Assembly: GCA_009738435.1 (NCBI GenBank)
Contig: CP046522.1
Coordinates: 2,883,249 to 2,947,248 of the forward strand
Source: Clostridium bovifaecis
Lineage (GTDB): Bacteria; Bacillota; Clostridia; Clostridiales; Clostridiaceae
Direction of reading: 5' to 3'
Length of the DNA: 64,000 nucleotides
Shown: piece after piece, positions 36,526 to 44,603 of the stretch
How positions within the stretch are numbered: the stretch's first letter is position 1
How the letters are laid out: every line of letters begins with the position of its first letter
Program-made: the position numbers and the translations under genes
Notes under the pieces: generated by a model
What the model saw: only the letters and a program-made list of their open reading frames with translations
Databases searched by the model: none
Told to the model about the DNA's origin: nothing

Positions 36526-37118
36526 AAAAAATCCCCCTTTAATTTTTGTATGAAATAAATTAAACCTTTGATATAATTAATTTTTAGATTGTTAATAAGG
36601 CATGTTTCCAAGTTCACATATCTCCTAACTCGGTGTTCAACTCGTCAAGTTACCAACTTAGCAACTTGCACATGAAGTCTTATAGTATAATTTTTAGTAA
36701 TGCGGCCATGCTAATATATGTTATAAGCCTAGGCTAATTCTATTACAGCTATCATTTTATTCAGCTTAAAGGAAAGATGGATAGACCAAAACCTAAACTA
36801 TATCTCCTTATGTAAAGCTTTACATAAACTATTAAAAATCTCTACTCTTGCGTTTTTAAATTGTTTAATATTTGGGAAAATCTAAATTTTTATATATAAA
36901 CATACAGAAAAACTTGTAAAGCTTTAATTATCCAAAATCCTATTACTATTTTTAAATTAATGCATAGAATCATAAACATAAAAAAGCATTCGCACTTGCA
37001 GGTCAAAAATTTGTTAATCTAATAGTATTTTCAACTCACTTTTGGTTTAAGCTCAACTTTTTTACATCATTCCTTTCTTTCCAACCCAAGTTTGATAATT
37101 TGATTTAGTATGAATATT
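36526..37118 (-). other. Long untranslated leader upstream of dctP
   Basis: About 590 bases between the mapped -10 and the dctP start hold no convincing reading frame. The part at 36600-36680 contains repeat-family words (CTCCTAACTCGG, CAACTCGTCAAGTTACCAAC). The rest is AT-rich. I see no recognised riboswitch core. A short AAAGGAATGATG just past the promoter leads straight to a stop. Confidence 0.45.
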
Positions 37119-37166
37119 TTGTATACTATGTATATTTATTGTATACAATCCTTATTATAATGTCAA
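37119..37166 (-). promoter_or_regulatory. TRAP operon promoter with overlapping GntR-type operator
   Basis: Minus strand: TTGACA (37166-37161), 17-bp spacer, TACAAT (37143-37138). The -10 overlaps ATTGTATACAAT (37138-37149), and a second half-site GTATAC lies at 37121-37126. This duplicates the oxidoreductase promoter design. Confidence 0.82.
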
Positions 37167-37633
37167 CTATTTTTATAATATTCTTTCAATTCTTAATTAA
37201 AATATAACAATCATCAGTGTCATAACATAATATTTAAATATTTAACTTTATATCAAATATTTTGATAATCACATTCTAGGGATTCTACAAAAAGTAATAA
37301 AATTCCTTTTAAGCTACATATTTTATGACATTCTACTGCAATAACTTTAAAAATAACCCAAATTATGCATTTACTAATATCGATGTAGTAACTGTAAAAA
37401 ATATTTAAAATAATATTTACTATCATAATTGTAGGAAATATTATTTTGGAGGGTTTTATTTATTATAGAAAATAAAATCTAAGTAAAGGAAAATAATTAA
37501 TTACCTAAGTTTTGTGAAAAAAACTTTAGCATTTTCCATATTGTGGCTTTCAAAAAATAAATAACGGATAATACCAAGCCTTGAAATATAATTCTCTTTG
37601 CAGAGAAAAATTAAGAAAGGCAGGTATTACCCT

Positions 37634-37762
37634 ATGAATAATTTTATCTTTACTCAAAACAACTGTAAAGAAGAAAGCACTTCCACTTGGTTAATTGCGG
37701 TAATGCACTTTGGTTTAAAACTTAATTTAGTTAAGCAATTTGAAGATTTTCAGCTTAAATGA
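37634..37762 (+). pseudogene. Short remnant, possibly the start of a transposase
   Basis: A 42-codon frame starting MNNFIFTQNNCKEESTSTWL and ending QFEDFQLK, then TGA. The N-terminal style recalls clostridial transposases, but I cannot name the family. A hairpin-like inverted repeat (about 37573-37620) precedes it and no transposase core follows. The rest of 37167-38030 shows AT-rich sequence with no gene that I can support. Confidence 0.35.
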
Positions 37763-38030
37763 AGAGAGTAACTTATTCTGTATGTCAAAAGTTAATTGCT
37801 AATAGTAAGTTTTTTATAGCTAGCTGAAAAAGGTTATTTTGCTAAAATGTAACTTAATCCAAAATTAGAAATAAAAATTTAGCTATTCTTAGTATTACCT
37901 TTTTAGAAATTTGTACTTTATTCCAACAGGCTTCGCCTTAAAACATGGAATCCTAAGGAATAATATAGATCAATAATTACAGGCAAATATGTGCAAATGT
38001 ATGTTTTATATCTGTATGAAATCTAGGTAA

Positions 38031-39689
38031 TTAGTATTTATAAAAATAACTTCCACCTATGAATTCTCTTAATATTGAGTTATCTGGAATCAACTCCGCA
38101 TCTACATCTTTAAAGAAGTGTAGGAAACTTTTTAATCTCATAGCTTCATAGTAAACAGGGCTGTCTTGAGAAATCTTTAAAAGCTGTGATTCAGCATACT
38201 TTTTTAAAACACATAATTCATATATTAGACTTGAGTTAAACATAACATCTGCTTCTTCTTGAAATACAAAAATGTTTTTTTCTTCTCCTCTTCTTATGGA
38301 AGGCCACATTTTTAATGTATCTTCAGCATTATATCCTCTTGATAGATAGTCTCTTACTATCCTTCTTACTATTCTAACATCAGTTGTAGCTATTCTATTG
38401 TGGTTATCTAGATTCAATTGAGTTAATGCACTTATATATATTTTAAACTTATTTTCCTTTGGTACTGACGAAGTTAGAATTTCGTTCAACCCATGTATTC
38501 CTTCAATTAAAATTACACCATTATCAGGAAGCTTTAGAGGCTTCTCATGCCATCTTCTTGAGCCTGTTATAAAATCAAATTGCGGAACAACTACTTCTTT
38601 TCCATCTAGTAGGTCACATAAGTTTTTATTGAATAGTTTCAGATCCAAAGCGTAAATTGATTCAAAGTCATATTCACCTTCTTCATCCCGAGGAGTCTTT
38701 TCTCTGTCAACAAAGTAATCATCCAAGGAAATTGGAACTGGTATCATTCCATTTACCTTTAGCTGTATAGCTAACCTTCTTGTAAATGTAGTCTTTCCCG
38801 ATGAAGATGGCCCTGCTATTAAGACTATCTTCACATCTTTTCTACTGTGTATCATATCTGCAATATAAGCCGCCTTTTTCTCATGCAGCGCTTCTACTAT
38901 TCTTATCATATCAACTATCTCTCCACTTGCTACCTTATCGTTTAATGCCCCTACATCGGCTATATCTAATATTTTCCCCCATTGTTCCGCTTCATAAAAT
39001 ATTCTAGCTAACTTTTTATGTTCTTTAAACGCTGGCAATTGGTCGGGGTTATCTTCTGAAGGCGGTGTAAGAATAAACCCTGGTGAATAGTGCATTAAAT
39101 CAAATATCTTAAGTGCTCCCGTAGAAAATGCCATAGGCCCATAAAAATAATCATATATTCCTCCAAGCTCATATAAAGTTAACTTATCTGCATTTACATG
39201 ATGAAGCATCCTCAGTTTATCATCCATATTAGAATTCCTAAAAATTTCAATAGCTTTATCTTTACTTATAACAACTTTATTGATTTTTATATCATCATCT
39301 ATTATTTTTTTCATTCTTCTTTTAATGTTTTTTATATCTTCCTCATTGAGTGATGTTTCCTTGTATATTTCTCCAAACAATCCTTTGCTTAGAGAATGTT
39401 CTATAGTCACCCTCGCATTAGGATATAAATCATGAACCGCTTTTATAAATACAAACTTTAAGCTTCTAGAATAAGCAAGTATTGATGTTTTATGTTTTAA
39501 ATCAACTGGTTCAAAGTACCCATCTTCCATGATTTTATGACAAAGCTCATATATCCTTCCATTAAATTTTCCTAACAAATATGGCCTATTATATTGTATC
39601 TTGTAACTTTTTATAACTTCATATAAAGTTGTTCCCTTATCAATAGTAATACTTCTTCCATCTTTTAAAGTTATATTTAATTTATCCAT
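38031..39689 (-). CDS. udk: Nucleoside (uridine-type) kinase with TGS/ThrRS-like N-terminus
   Basis: A 552-residue protein. The N-terminus (~1-65) resembles a TGS domain, ~70-210 resembles the second domain of threonyl-tRNA synthetase (HHVNADKLTLYELGGIYDYF is near its end), and ~285-500 is a uridine kinase/phosphoribulokinase P-loop domain: VKIVLIAGPSSSGKTTFTRR (Walker A, ~285), LDDYFVDREKTPRDEEGEYD (substrate lid) and VILIEGIHGLN. This fused form is common in Firmicutes. It phosphorylates a nucleoside such as uridine; the exact substrate is inferred. GGGAGGAG precedes the ATG. It is monocistronic and divergent from the DUF421 gene. Confidence 0.88.
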   Translation of the reverse strand: MDKLNITLKDGRSITIDKGTTLYEVIKSYKIQYNRPYLLGKFNGRIYELCHKIMEDGYFEPVDLKHKTSILAYSRSLKFVFIKAVHDLYPNARVTIEHSLSKGLFGEIYKETSLNEEDIKNIKRRMKKIIDDDIKINKVVISKDKAIEIFRNSNMDDKLRMLHHVNADKLTLYELGGIYDYFYGPMAFSTGALKIFDLMHYSPGFILTPPSEDNPDQLPAFKEHKKLARIFYEAEQWGKILDIADVGALNDKVASGEIVDMIRIVEALHEKKAAYIADMIHSRKDVKIVLIAGPSSSGKTTFTRRLAIQLKVNGMIPVPISLDDYFVDREKTPRDEEGEYDFESIYALDLKLFNKNLCDLLDGKEVVVPQFDFITGSRRWHEKPLKLPDNGVILIEGIHGLNEILTSSVPKENKFKIYISALTQLNLDNHNRIATTDVRIVRRIVRDYLSRGYNAEDTLKMWPSIRRGEEKNIFVFQEEADVMFNSSLIYELCVLKKYAESQLLKISQDSPVYYEAMRLKSFLHFFKDVDAELIPDNSILREFIGGSYFYKY

Positions 39690-39876
39690 GCCACTCCTCC
39701 CTTTGCATATTATTTAATTTTATCTATGTTTTATATTTATATCTTATCTATTACTTATTAAAGTCGAATTAGTCATACTATTATTATATACCCGTTATAT
39801 ACATAATAGTGACTTATTCCCTCTTATAATTTTTAAATATTTGATAAAACTATTGTTTTGAAAGGGGAATTATTTT

Positions 39877-40551
39877 ATGTTTATAGTAATGATAAGAACT
39901 ACAATACTTTATGCTCTAGTGGTTTTAACCATGCGTTTAATGGGAAAAAGACAGATAGGGGAATTAGAGCCTTTTGAGCTTGTAATTGCAATTATGATAT
40001 CAGATTTAGCTTCACTTCCTATGCAAGATATACGTATTCCTCTTATACATGGAATAATCCCTATATTAACTTTGCTCATACTTCAGTCAATAATAACCCT
40101 TCTAGAACTTAAAAGCGAAAAAGCTGGAGCAATATTAACAGGTACACCAAGCATATTAATTAAACATGGGAAAATAGATATAAAAGAACTTCGTAATCAA
40201 AGATTAAGTTTTAATGATTTAATAGAGGAACTAAGGCTTAGTGGATATTATAATATTTCAGATATAGAATATGCAATTTTAGAAACCAGTGGGCAGCTAT
40301 CAATACTACCTAAAGTTGGAATTAATCCTGTTACTAAAGAAGATTTAAAAATAAATACTGCGCAAGAAGTGCTTCCTGTAACTTTAATTTTAGATGGAAA
40401 AATAAATATTAAAAACTTAAAATCTATACATCAAACTGAAGAATGGCTATATAACCAATTAAAAGCCAACAATATTCATTCTCCAAAAGAAGTTTTCCTA
40501 GCTACAAAGGACTCAAAGGGCAAATTTTTTTACCAGCTTAAGGATAAATAA
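39877..40551 (+). CDS. DUF421/YetF family membrane protein
   Basis: A 224-residue protein with three N-terminal membrane segments (~2-22, 32-50, 57-78) and a cytoplasmic YetF domain. The family core VLVVLTMRLMGKRQIGELEP is recognisable here as VVLTMRLMGKRQIGELEPFE. The second half repeats a motif (LIEELRLSGYYNISDIEYAI). The function is unknown, but members are widespread in spore formers. AAAGGGG precedes the ATG. It is followed after 23 bp by a DUF4363 gene, a usual pairing in Clostridia. Confidence 0.9.
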   Translation: MFIVMIRTTILYALVVLTMRLMGKRQIGELEPFELVIAIMISDLASLPMQDIRIPLIHGIIPILTLLILQSIITLLELKSEKAGAILTGTPSILIKHGKIDIKELRNQRLSFNDLIEELRLSGYYNISDIEYAILETSGQLSILPKVGINPVTKEDLKINTAQEVLPVTLILDGKINIKNLKSIHQTEEWLYNQLKANNIHSPKEVFLATKDSKGKFFYQLKDK

Positions 40552-40574
40552 TAAAAGCGCGTGGGGGACTTATT

Positions 40575-40955
40575 ATGAAAAACTTAGTAGCTTCATTTAT
40601 GTTGTTTATAGCATTAGTTATTACTATGGTGTTTTCAATGAGATATTTAGAAAATAAATGTGGATATTATACTGACAAAATAGATGCTTTAGAAACTATT
40701 ATAGTTAATGAGTCCTGGGAAGAAGCCTATAATAGTTCAATTGGGTTTCTAGAAGAATGGAAAAAAGATTCAAGCATAGTTCCAACTTTCATAAATCATA
40801 TCCATGTTGAAACCATAACTAATAGTGTTTTAAAATTAACTCAATACACGAAATATAAAGATAAAGTAGATTCTCTAGCAACAATTCACGAAATAAAATT
40901 TTTATTAGAAGAGATGATGGAAATTGAAAAGGTAACCTTACCAAACGTTTTTTAG
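40575..40955 (+). CDS. DUF4363 family protein
   Basis: A 126-residue protein with one N-terminal membrane segment (~4-22) and a helical outer or cytoplasmic tail (EAYNSSIGFLEEWKKDSSIV, TIHEIKFLLEEMMEIEKVTL). The pattern fits DUF4363, usually encoded with YetF/DUF421 proteins. GGGGGA precedes the ATG. The function is unknown. Confidence 0.8.
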   Translation: MKNLVASFMLFIALVITMVFSMRYLENKCGYYTDKIDALETIIVNESWEEAYNSSIGFLEEWKKDSSIVPTFINHIHVETITNSVLKLTQYTKYKDKVDSLATIHEIKFLLEEMMEIEKVTLPNVF

Positions 40956-41005
40956 ACATCTTTAAATTTCAGGATCTTTTTATTATATCGCGTACTATGG
41001 TAAAT

Positions 41006-41047
41006 ATATTGATATTAGGGTATAATATTCATTGATAATATCAATAT
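41006..41047 (+). promoter_or_regulatory. Inverted repeat around the fba -10 region
   Basis: Perfect 12-bp arms ATATTGATATTA (41006-41017) and its complement (41036-41047) flank TATAAT (41021-41026). No good -35 box is seen at 17 bp, so an activator or a repressor may act here. Confidence 0.5.
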
Positions 41048-41098
41048 CTTTGGGACATATATAGTCCTAATAATATATTATTGGAAGGTGGTATTTAC

Positions 41099-42025
41099 AT
41101 GGCATTAGTATCTACTAAAGAAATGTTCAAAAAGGCTTATGAAGGAAATTATGCTATTGGAGCCTTTAATATTAACAACATGGAAATAATACAAGGAGTT
41201 GTAGAGGGTGCAAAAGCTCAAAAATCTCCTGTAATACTTCAAGTTTCAAAAGGTGCATTAGAATATGCTGGTCCTAAATACTTAAAAGCAATGGTTGATG
41301 CTGCTATAGCTGATACTGGAGTAGATCTTGCTTTACATTTAGACCATGGTCCTGACTTAGAAACAATTAAGTTATGCATAGAAAGCGGATTTACTTCTGT
41401 TATGTTTGATGGTTCTCACTATGATTATGAAGAGAATGTAAGAAAAACTAAAGAGGTTGTTGACTACGCTCATGCTCATGGAGTAGTTGTTGAAGCTGAA
41501 CTTGGAGTTCTTGCTGGAGTTGAAGATGACGTTAAGAGTGATGTACATATATACACTGATCCAGACCAAGCAGTAGATTTTGTTAATAGAACTGCCTGTG
41601 ATTCTCTTGCTATAGCTATCGGAACTAGCCATGGCGCTTTTAAATTCGAAGGAGAAGCTAAGCTAAGATTTGATATATTAGAAGAAATTCAAACAAAACT
41701 ACCTGGATTCCCAATAGTTCTTCATGGAGCATCTTCAGTTGATCCAGAATTAGTTGCAACATGTAATGCTCATGGCGGAAACATTCCTTCTAAAGCTAAG
41801 GGTGTTCCAGCTGACATGTTAAGAAAAGCAGCTTCTATGGCAGTATGTAAAATCAATATGGATACTGATTTAAGACTTGCTATGACTGCTGGTATAAGAA
41901 AAGTATTTGGGGAAAAGCCTGCTGAATTCGACCCAAGAAAATACTTAGGACCTGGAAGAGATCTAATAAGACAATTAGTTGAAAGAAAAATAACTGAAGT
42001 ATTAGGTTCAAATAATACGCTTTAA
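41099..42025 (+). CDS. fba: Class II fructose-1,6-bisphosphate aldolase
   Basis: Zinc-dependent glycolytic aldolase, cleaving fructose bisphosphate to glyceraldehyde phosphate and dihydroxyacetone phosphate. The ATG at 41099 follows GGAAGGTGG, giving 308 residues. Motifs: AFNINNMEIIQGVVEGA at ~19, ALHLDHGPDLETIK near 80 (zinc histidine, catalytic Asp), EAELGVLAGVEDDV near 132, AIAIGTSHGAFKF near 173 (zinc His) and LHGASSVD near 205 (third zinc His). Length is normal for this class. It has its own promoter region and terminator. Confidence 0.95.
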   Translation: MALVSTKEMFKKAYEGNYAIGAFNINNMEIIQGVVEGAKAQKSPVILQVSKGALEYAGPKYLKAMVDAAIADTGVDLALHLDHGPDLETIKLCIESGFTSVMFDGSHYDYEENVRKTKEVVDYAHAHGVVVEAELGVLAGVEDDVKSDVHIYTDPDQAVDFVNRTACDSLAIAIGTSHGAFKFEGEAKLRFDILEEIQTKLPGFPIVLHGASSVDPELVATCNAHGGNIPSKAKGVPADMLRKAASMAVCKINMDTDLRLAMTAGIRKVFGEKPAEFDPRKYLGPGRDLIRQLVERKITEVLGSNNTL

Positions 42026-42042
42026 AAGCAGTGTGGTAGTTT

Positions 42043-42078
42043 AGAATAGACTATTAGAAAATACTAATAGTCTATTCT
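42043..42078. terminator. Terminator between fba and the convergent DUF4956 gene
   Basis: Perfect 15-bp arms 42043-42057 and 42064-42078 over 6 nt; likely works for both strands. Confidence 0.82.
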
Positions 42079-42123
42079 ATTGTTTAAATATATCTTGCCT
42101 AAATCTCTCCACTCCTAAACTTG

Positions 42124-42831
42124 TTAGTATTTAATTCCATCGTCGGCATCGACATTCATAGATAATGTAATATTTAAATTACCATTTCTACACCTAATAG
42201 CATCTAAAAATTCTTTTTGACTTGTATTATCATCCATTGATATTGAATAAACAAGCTGAAATAAGCTTCCTAAGTCAGTCGTTTTCACTCTTGTAAGTTG
42301 AAAGTCTTTTGTATATTTTTCAAAGATTTCATCAAAAGCATCTTCATAATTCAAATCCTCTGGAATAGTTATTTTAAGCAACTTCTGAGAAGTCTTCTTT
42401 GCACCAAAATTAAATATATTAAGTATAAACATAAGGAAGCAAAGAAATACCGTAAATATACCTGCATAACCAAAAACACCTACTCCACAAGCAAGCCCGG
42501 CTGCCATTGTAAATAGTATATAAGAGATTGCCTTTGGATCTCCTGGCTCACTTCTAAATTTAATAATTGAAAAAGCACCTGCCAAGCTGAAGGCTCTTGC
42601 AATATTACTTCCTATTAAAAGTACGATTATGGCAATAACTACAGGTAAAATAACTAAGGTAGCTGAAAAATTCTGAGAATATCCCCTTTTGCTAGAAGTC
42701 TTCATATAAGTAAAACTTATAATTCCACCTAGGATAAATGACACGGCTATTGTTAATGCTGCACTTCCTAAAAATATTGATGAGCTAGCTGTGGGTGTGT
42801 TAAATATTGAGTTTGATATGTCTTCAAGCAT
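42124..42831 (-). CDS. DUF4956 family membrane protein
   Basis: A 235-residue protein with four or more membrane segments in the first ~140 residues (AALTIAVSFILGGIISFTYM, LVILPVVIAIIVLLIGSNIA, VGVFGYAGIFTVFLCFLMFI). The block GAFSIIKFRSEPGDPKAISY is typical of DUF4956. A soluble C-terminal domain follows at ~150-235. DUF4956 genes commonly accompany VTC-domain polyphosphate polymerases, as here; the gene overlaps the VTC gene by 64 bp. I infer a complex that makes or exports polyphosphate. Confidence 0.85.
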   Translation of the reverse strand: MLEDISNSIFNTPTASSSIFLGSAALTIAVSFILGGIISFTYMKTSSKRGYSQNFSATLVILPVVIAIIVLLIGSNIARAFSLAGAFSIIKFRSEPGDPKAISYILFTMAAGLACGVGVFGYAGIFTVFLCFLMFILNIFNFGAKKTSQKLLKITIPEDLNYEDAFDEIFEKYTKDFQLTRVKTTDLGSLFQLVYSISMDDNTSQKEFLDAIRCRNGNLNITLSMNVDADDGIKY

Positions 42832-43568
42832 TTATTCATTTCTCCTTCTAAATCTTTGTTACTTAATAGCATTTTTTTATATTCACTTCCATATTTTGAA
42901 AAGCTTGTTTTGAATATTTTATACTCTGATAGCATTTTAGAAAGCCATAAGGGAATGCTTTCTCCAGCCTTTACTTCCATAAGACATTGATTATCCTCTA
43001 ACAAGCTCTCTCCATAATCACCATTTTCAAGTTTCAAATCATATCTTCTTGTCCTTATATTTGTATCAAAAGTTATCCTTAAATCTCTACTCTCTTTAGA
43101 AAACATAGCTCTTCTATCATAGGCTAAATAGACCTTAGGCTCTAAATCATATATTTTCAAAATATATTTAATTTCATCTATAACCTGCCTATTCATATAA
43201 TCCCTTATTTTGGGCACATTGCTAGTAGTGATAAGCTCATAAGCTTCATTCAATTTTAACTTCGTTCTTCTTTTACTTCCTACTCCACAAATCTTTTTCT
43301 TTATCTCTAAAAATACCTTTTCATCATCTCTAGGAATTCCATATGCTCTAAGTCTAAGCTTTTCCTTATACTTGGGTTTAGATAATGAAGTCCTTATTAA
43401 ATGATTATCTCTTGTATCATAGTAAAGATTACTTATGGTATATAATTGATTATTTCTATTATGCTCGTCTAATTCCATGTATCTTAAAAGCTTATCCTGA
43501 ATTTCCTCATATATAGTCTTATCAATTAAGAATTTACTTTCGTGCCTTTTAAACACCTCAATAGCCAT
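42768..43568 (-). CDS. VTC domain (polyphosphate polymerase-like) protein
   Basis: A 266-residue soluble tunnel-fold (VTC) protein. In yeast this domain makes polyphosphate from ATP. The ATG at 43568 follows AAAGGAG. Visible tunnel residues: FKRHESKFLI near the start, KEKLRLRAYG near 70, KVFLEIKKKICGVGSKRRTK near 83, VYLAYDRRAM near 141, RITFDTNIRTR near 159 and CLMEVKAGESIPLWL near 186. The last ~20 residues run 64 bp into DUF4956; a one-base slip would end it just before that start, so the C-terminus may be affected by an indel. It is transcribed divergently from the two-component genes, from a promoter with matching repeats. Confidence 0.85.
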   Translation of the reverse strand: MAIEVFKRHESKFLIDKTIYEEIQDKLLRYMELDEHNRNNQLYTISNLYYDTRDNHLIRTSLSKPKYKEKLRLRAYGIPRDDEKVFLEIKKKICGVGSKRRTKLKLNEAYELITTSNVPKIRDYMNRQVIDEIKYILKIYDLEPKVYLAYDRRAMFSKESRDLRITFDTNIRTRRYDLKLENGDYGESLLEDNQCLMEVKAGESIPLWLSKMLSEYKIFKTSFSKYGSEYKKMLLSNKDLEGEMNKCLKTYQTQYLTHPQLAHQYF

Positions 43569-43633
43569 TGTAATTCTCCTTTCATTGTTCATATCCACTT
43601 CTCACACTTAAGCTGTTATTAATGTAGTTAATT

Positions 43634-43690
43634 TACGATACTTGATTTTCATCTAACACATCTAAAAATCAAGTATCGTACCATTAGATG
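43634..43690 (-). promoter_or_regulatory. Structured leader of the VTC transcript (hairpin, possible pseudoknot)
   Basis: A perfect 16-bp stem (43634-43649 with 43665-43680) encloses a 15-nt loop. The loop word CATCTAA (plus strand 43650-43656) complements TTAGATG at 43684-43690 outside the stem, so an H-type pseudoknot can form. It lies between the inferred VTC start of transcription (~43709) and the VTC start codon. No T-run follows, so it is not a simple terminator. Confidence 0.6.
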
Positions 43691-43715
43691 TTTAAGGGGA
43701 ATATCTAATGATTTA

Positions 43716-43747
43716 ATTTTACAAGTTAAACCTTAAACAAACCTTAA
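43716..43747 (-). promoter_or_regulatory. VTC promoter with tandem TTAAGGT repeats
   Basis: Minus strand: TTAAGGT, 4 bp, TTAAGGT (11-bp period, about one helical turn), then 8 bp, then TAAAAT as -10. No good -35 box, so activation by a response regulator is expected. The mirror arrangement lies at 43788-43819. Confidence 0.72.
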
Positions 43748-43787
43748 ATATTTTGCATTAATTTAGTAATTTGCATCATATTCATAC

Positions 43788-43819
43788 TTAAGGTTCATTA
43801 AAGGTAATTGTGATATAAT
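43788..43819 (+). promoter_or_regulatory. Two-component operon promoter with tandem TTAAGGT-like repeats
   Basis: TTAAGGT (43788-43794) and TTAAAGGT (43798-43805) have an 11-bp period; 8 bp later comes TATAAT (43814-43819). The -35 position has no TTGACA-like box. The layout equals the divergent VTC promoter; I infer a shared response-regulator site. Confidence 0.72.
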
Positions 43820-43926
43820 ACAGATTAATAGTTAGCAAACATTAATTTATAGTAAACAATTATTGACTATAGGGAGAAATCTTTTTAATCTTTAATTGTT
43901 CATGCCTTAAAAAGGAGGATTGTTTT

Positions 43927-44603
43927 ATGCGAATATTAGTCATAGAAGATGAGTTTCATTTAGCAGAAGCCTTAACTCAAATATTAAGGAAAAATAATTA
44001 CACAGTTGATACAGTTAATGACGGTGGGTCAGGTCTTGATAATGCCTTAAGCAATATTTATGACTTAATATTATTAGATATTATGCTGCCAGAAATGGAT
44101 GGCATAAGTCTACTTAAAGAAATAAGAAAAAAGGGTATAGGAACACCTGTTATATTGCTTACAGCTAAAGGTGAGATTTCTGATAGAGTAATTGGACTAG
44201 ATAGTGGTGCTGATGATTATCTTCCTAAACCTTTTGCAACAGAAGAACTTTTAGCAAGAATAAGAGCCATGTCAAGGCGCAAAGGAGAAGTCTTACAGGA
44301 TAACATCTTAAAATTTGGTGATATTGAGCTAAACCCATCCACTCTAAAATTATCAGGAAAGAACAAAGAGGTTAAGCTTATATTAAAAGAAAGCCAGTTA
44401 TTAGAGCTTCTTATTTTAAGAAAAAATGCAATCACTTCCAAAGAACTAATAATTGAGAAACTTTGGGGATTTGATGCTGAAGTAGAACATAACCATGTAG
44501 AGGTTTATATTTCTTTTTAAGAAAAAAACTAATATTTCTAAATTCAAAAGTAGTAATAAATACAGTCCGTGGTGTAGGATATATCTTGGAGGATAAAAAA
44601 TAA
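43927..44603 (+). pseudogene. OmpR-family response regulator, frameshifted near its end
   Basis: A 225-residue regulator when one T is restored. The receiver (~1-115) has EDE at 7-9, phospho-Asp in LILLDIMLPEMDG (~52) and Lys in DDYLPKPFATEEL (~102). The winged-helix domain (~125-225) reaches HNHVEVYISF, where the T5 tract 44514-44518 runs into TAA. With six T's it continues LRKKL...NTVRGVGYILEDKK and stops at 44601-44603, exactly abutting the ATG of the kinase gene. The missing part is the recognition helix end and wing, so the truncated product should not bind DNA well. It is co-transcribed with the kinase. Target candidates are the repeats at 43716-43747 and 43788-43819. Confidence 0.88.

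Noticed and set aside
43634..43680. Plain Rho-independent terminator.
   Set aside because: It lies between divergent promoters and has no T-run after either arm.
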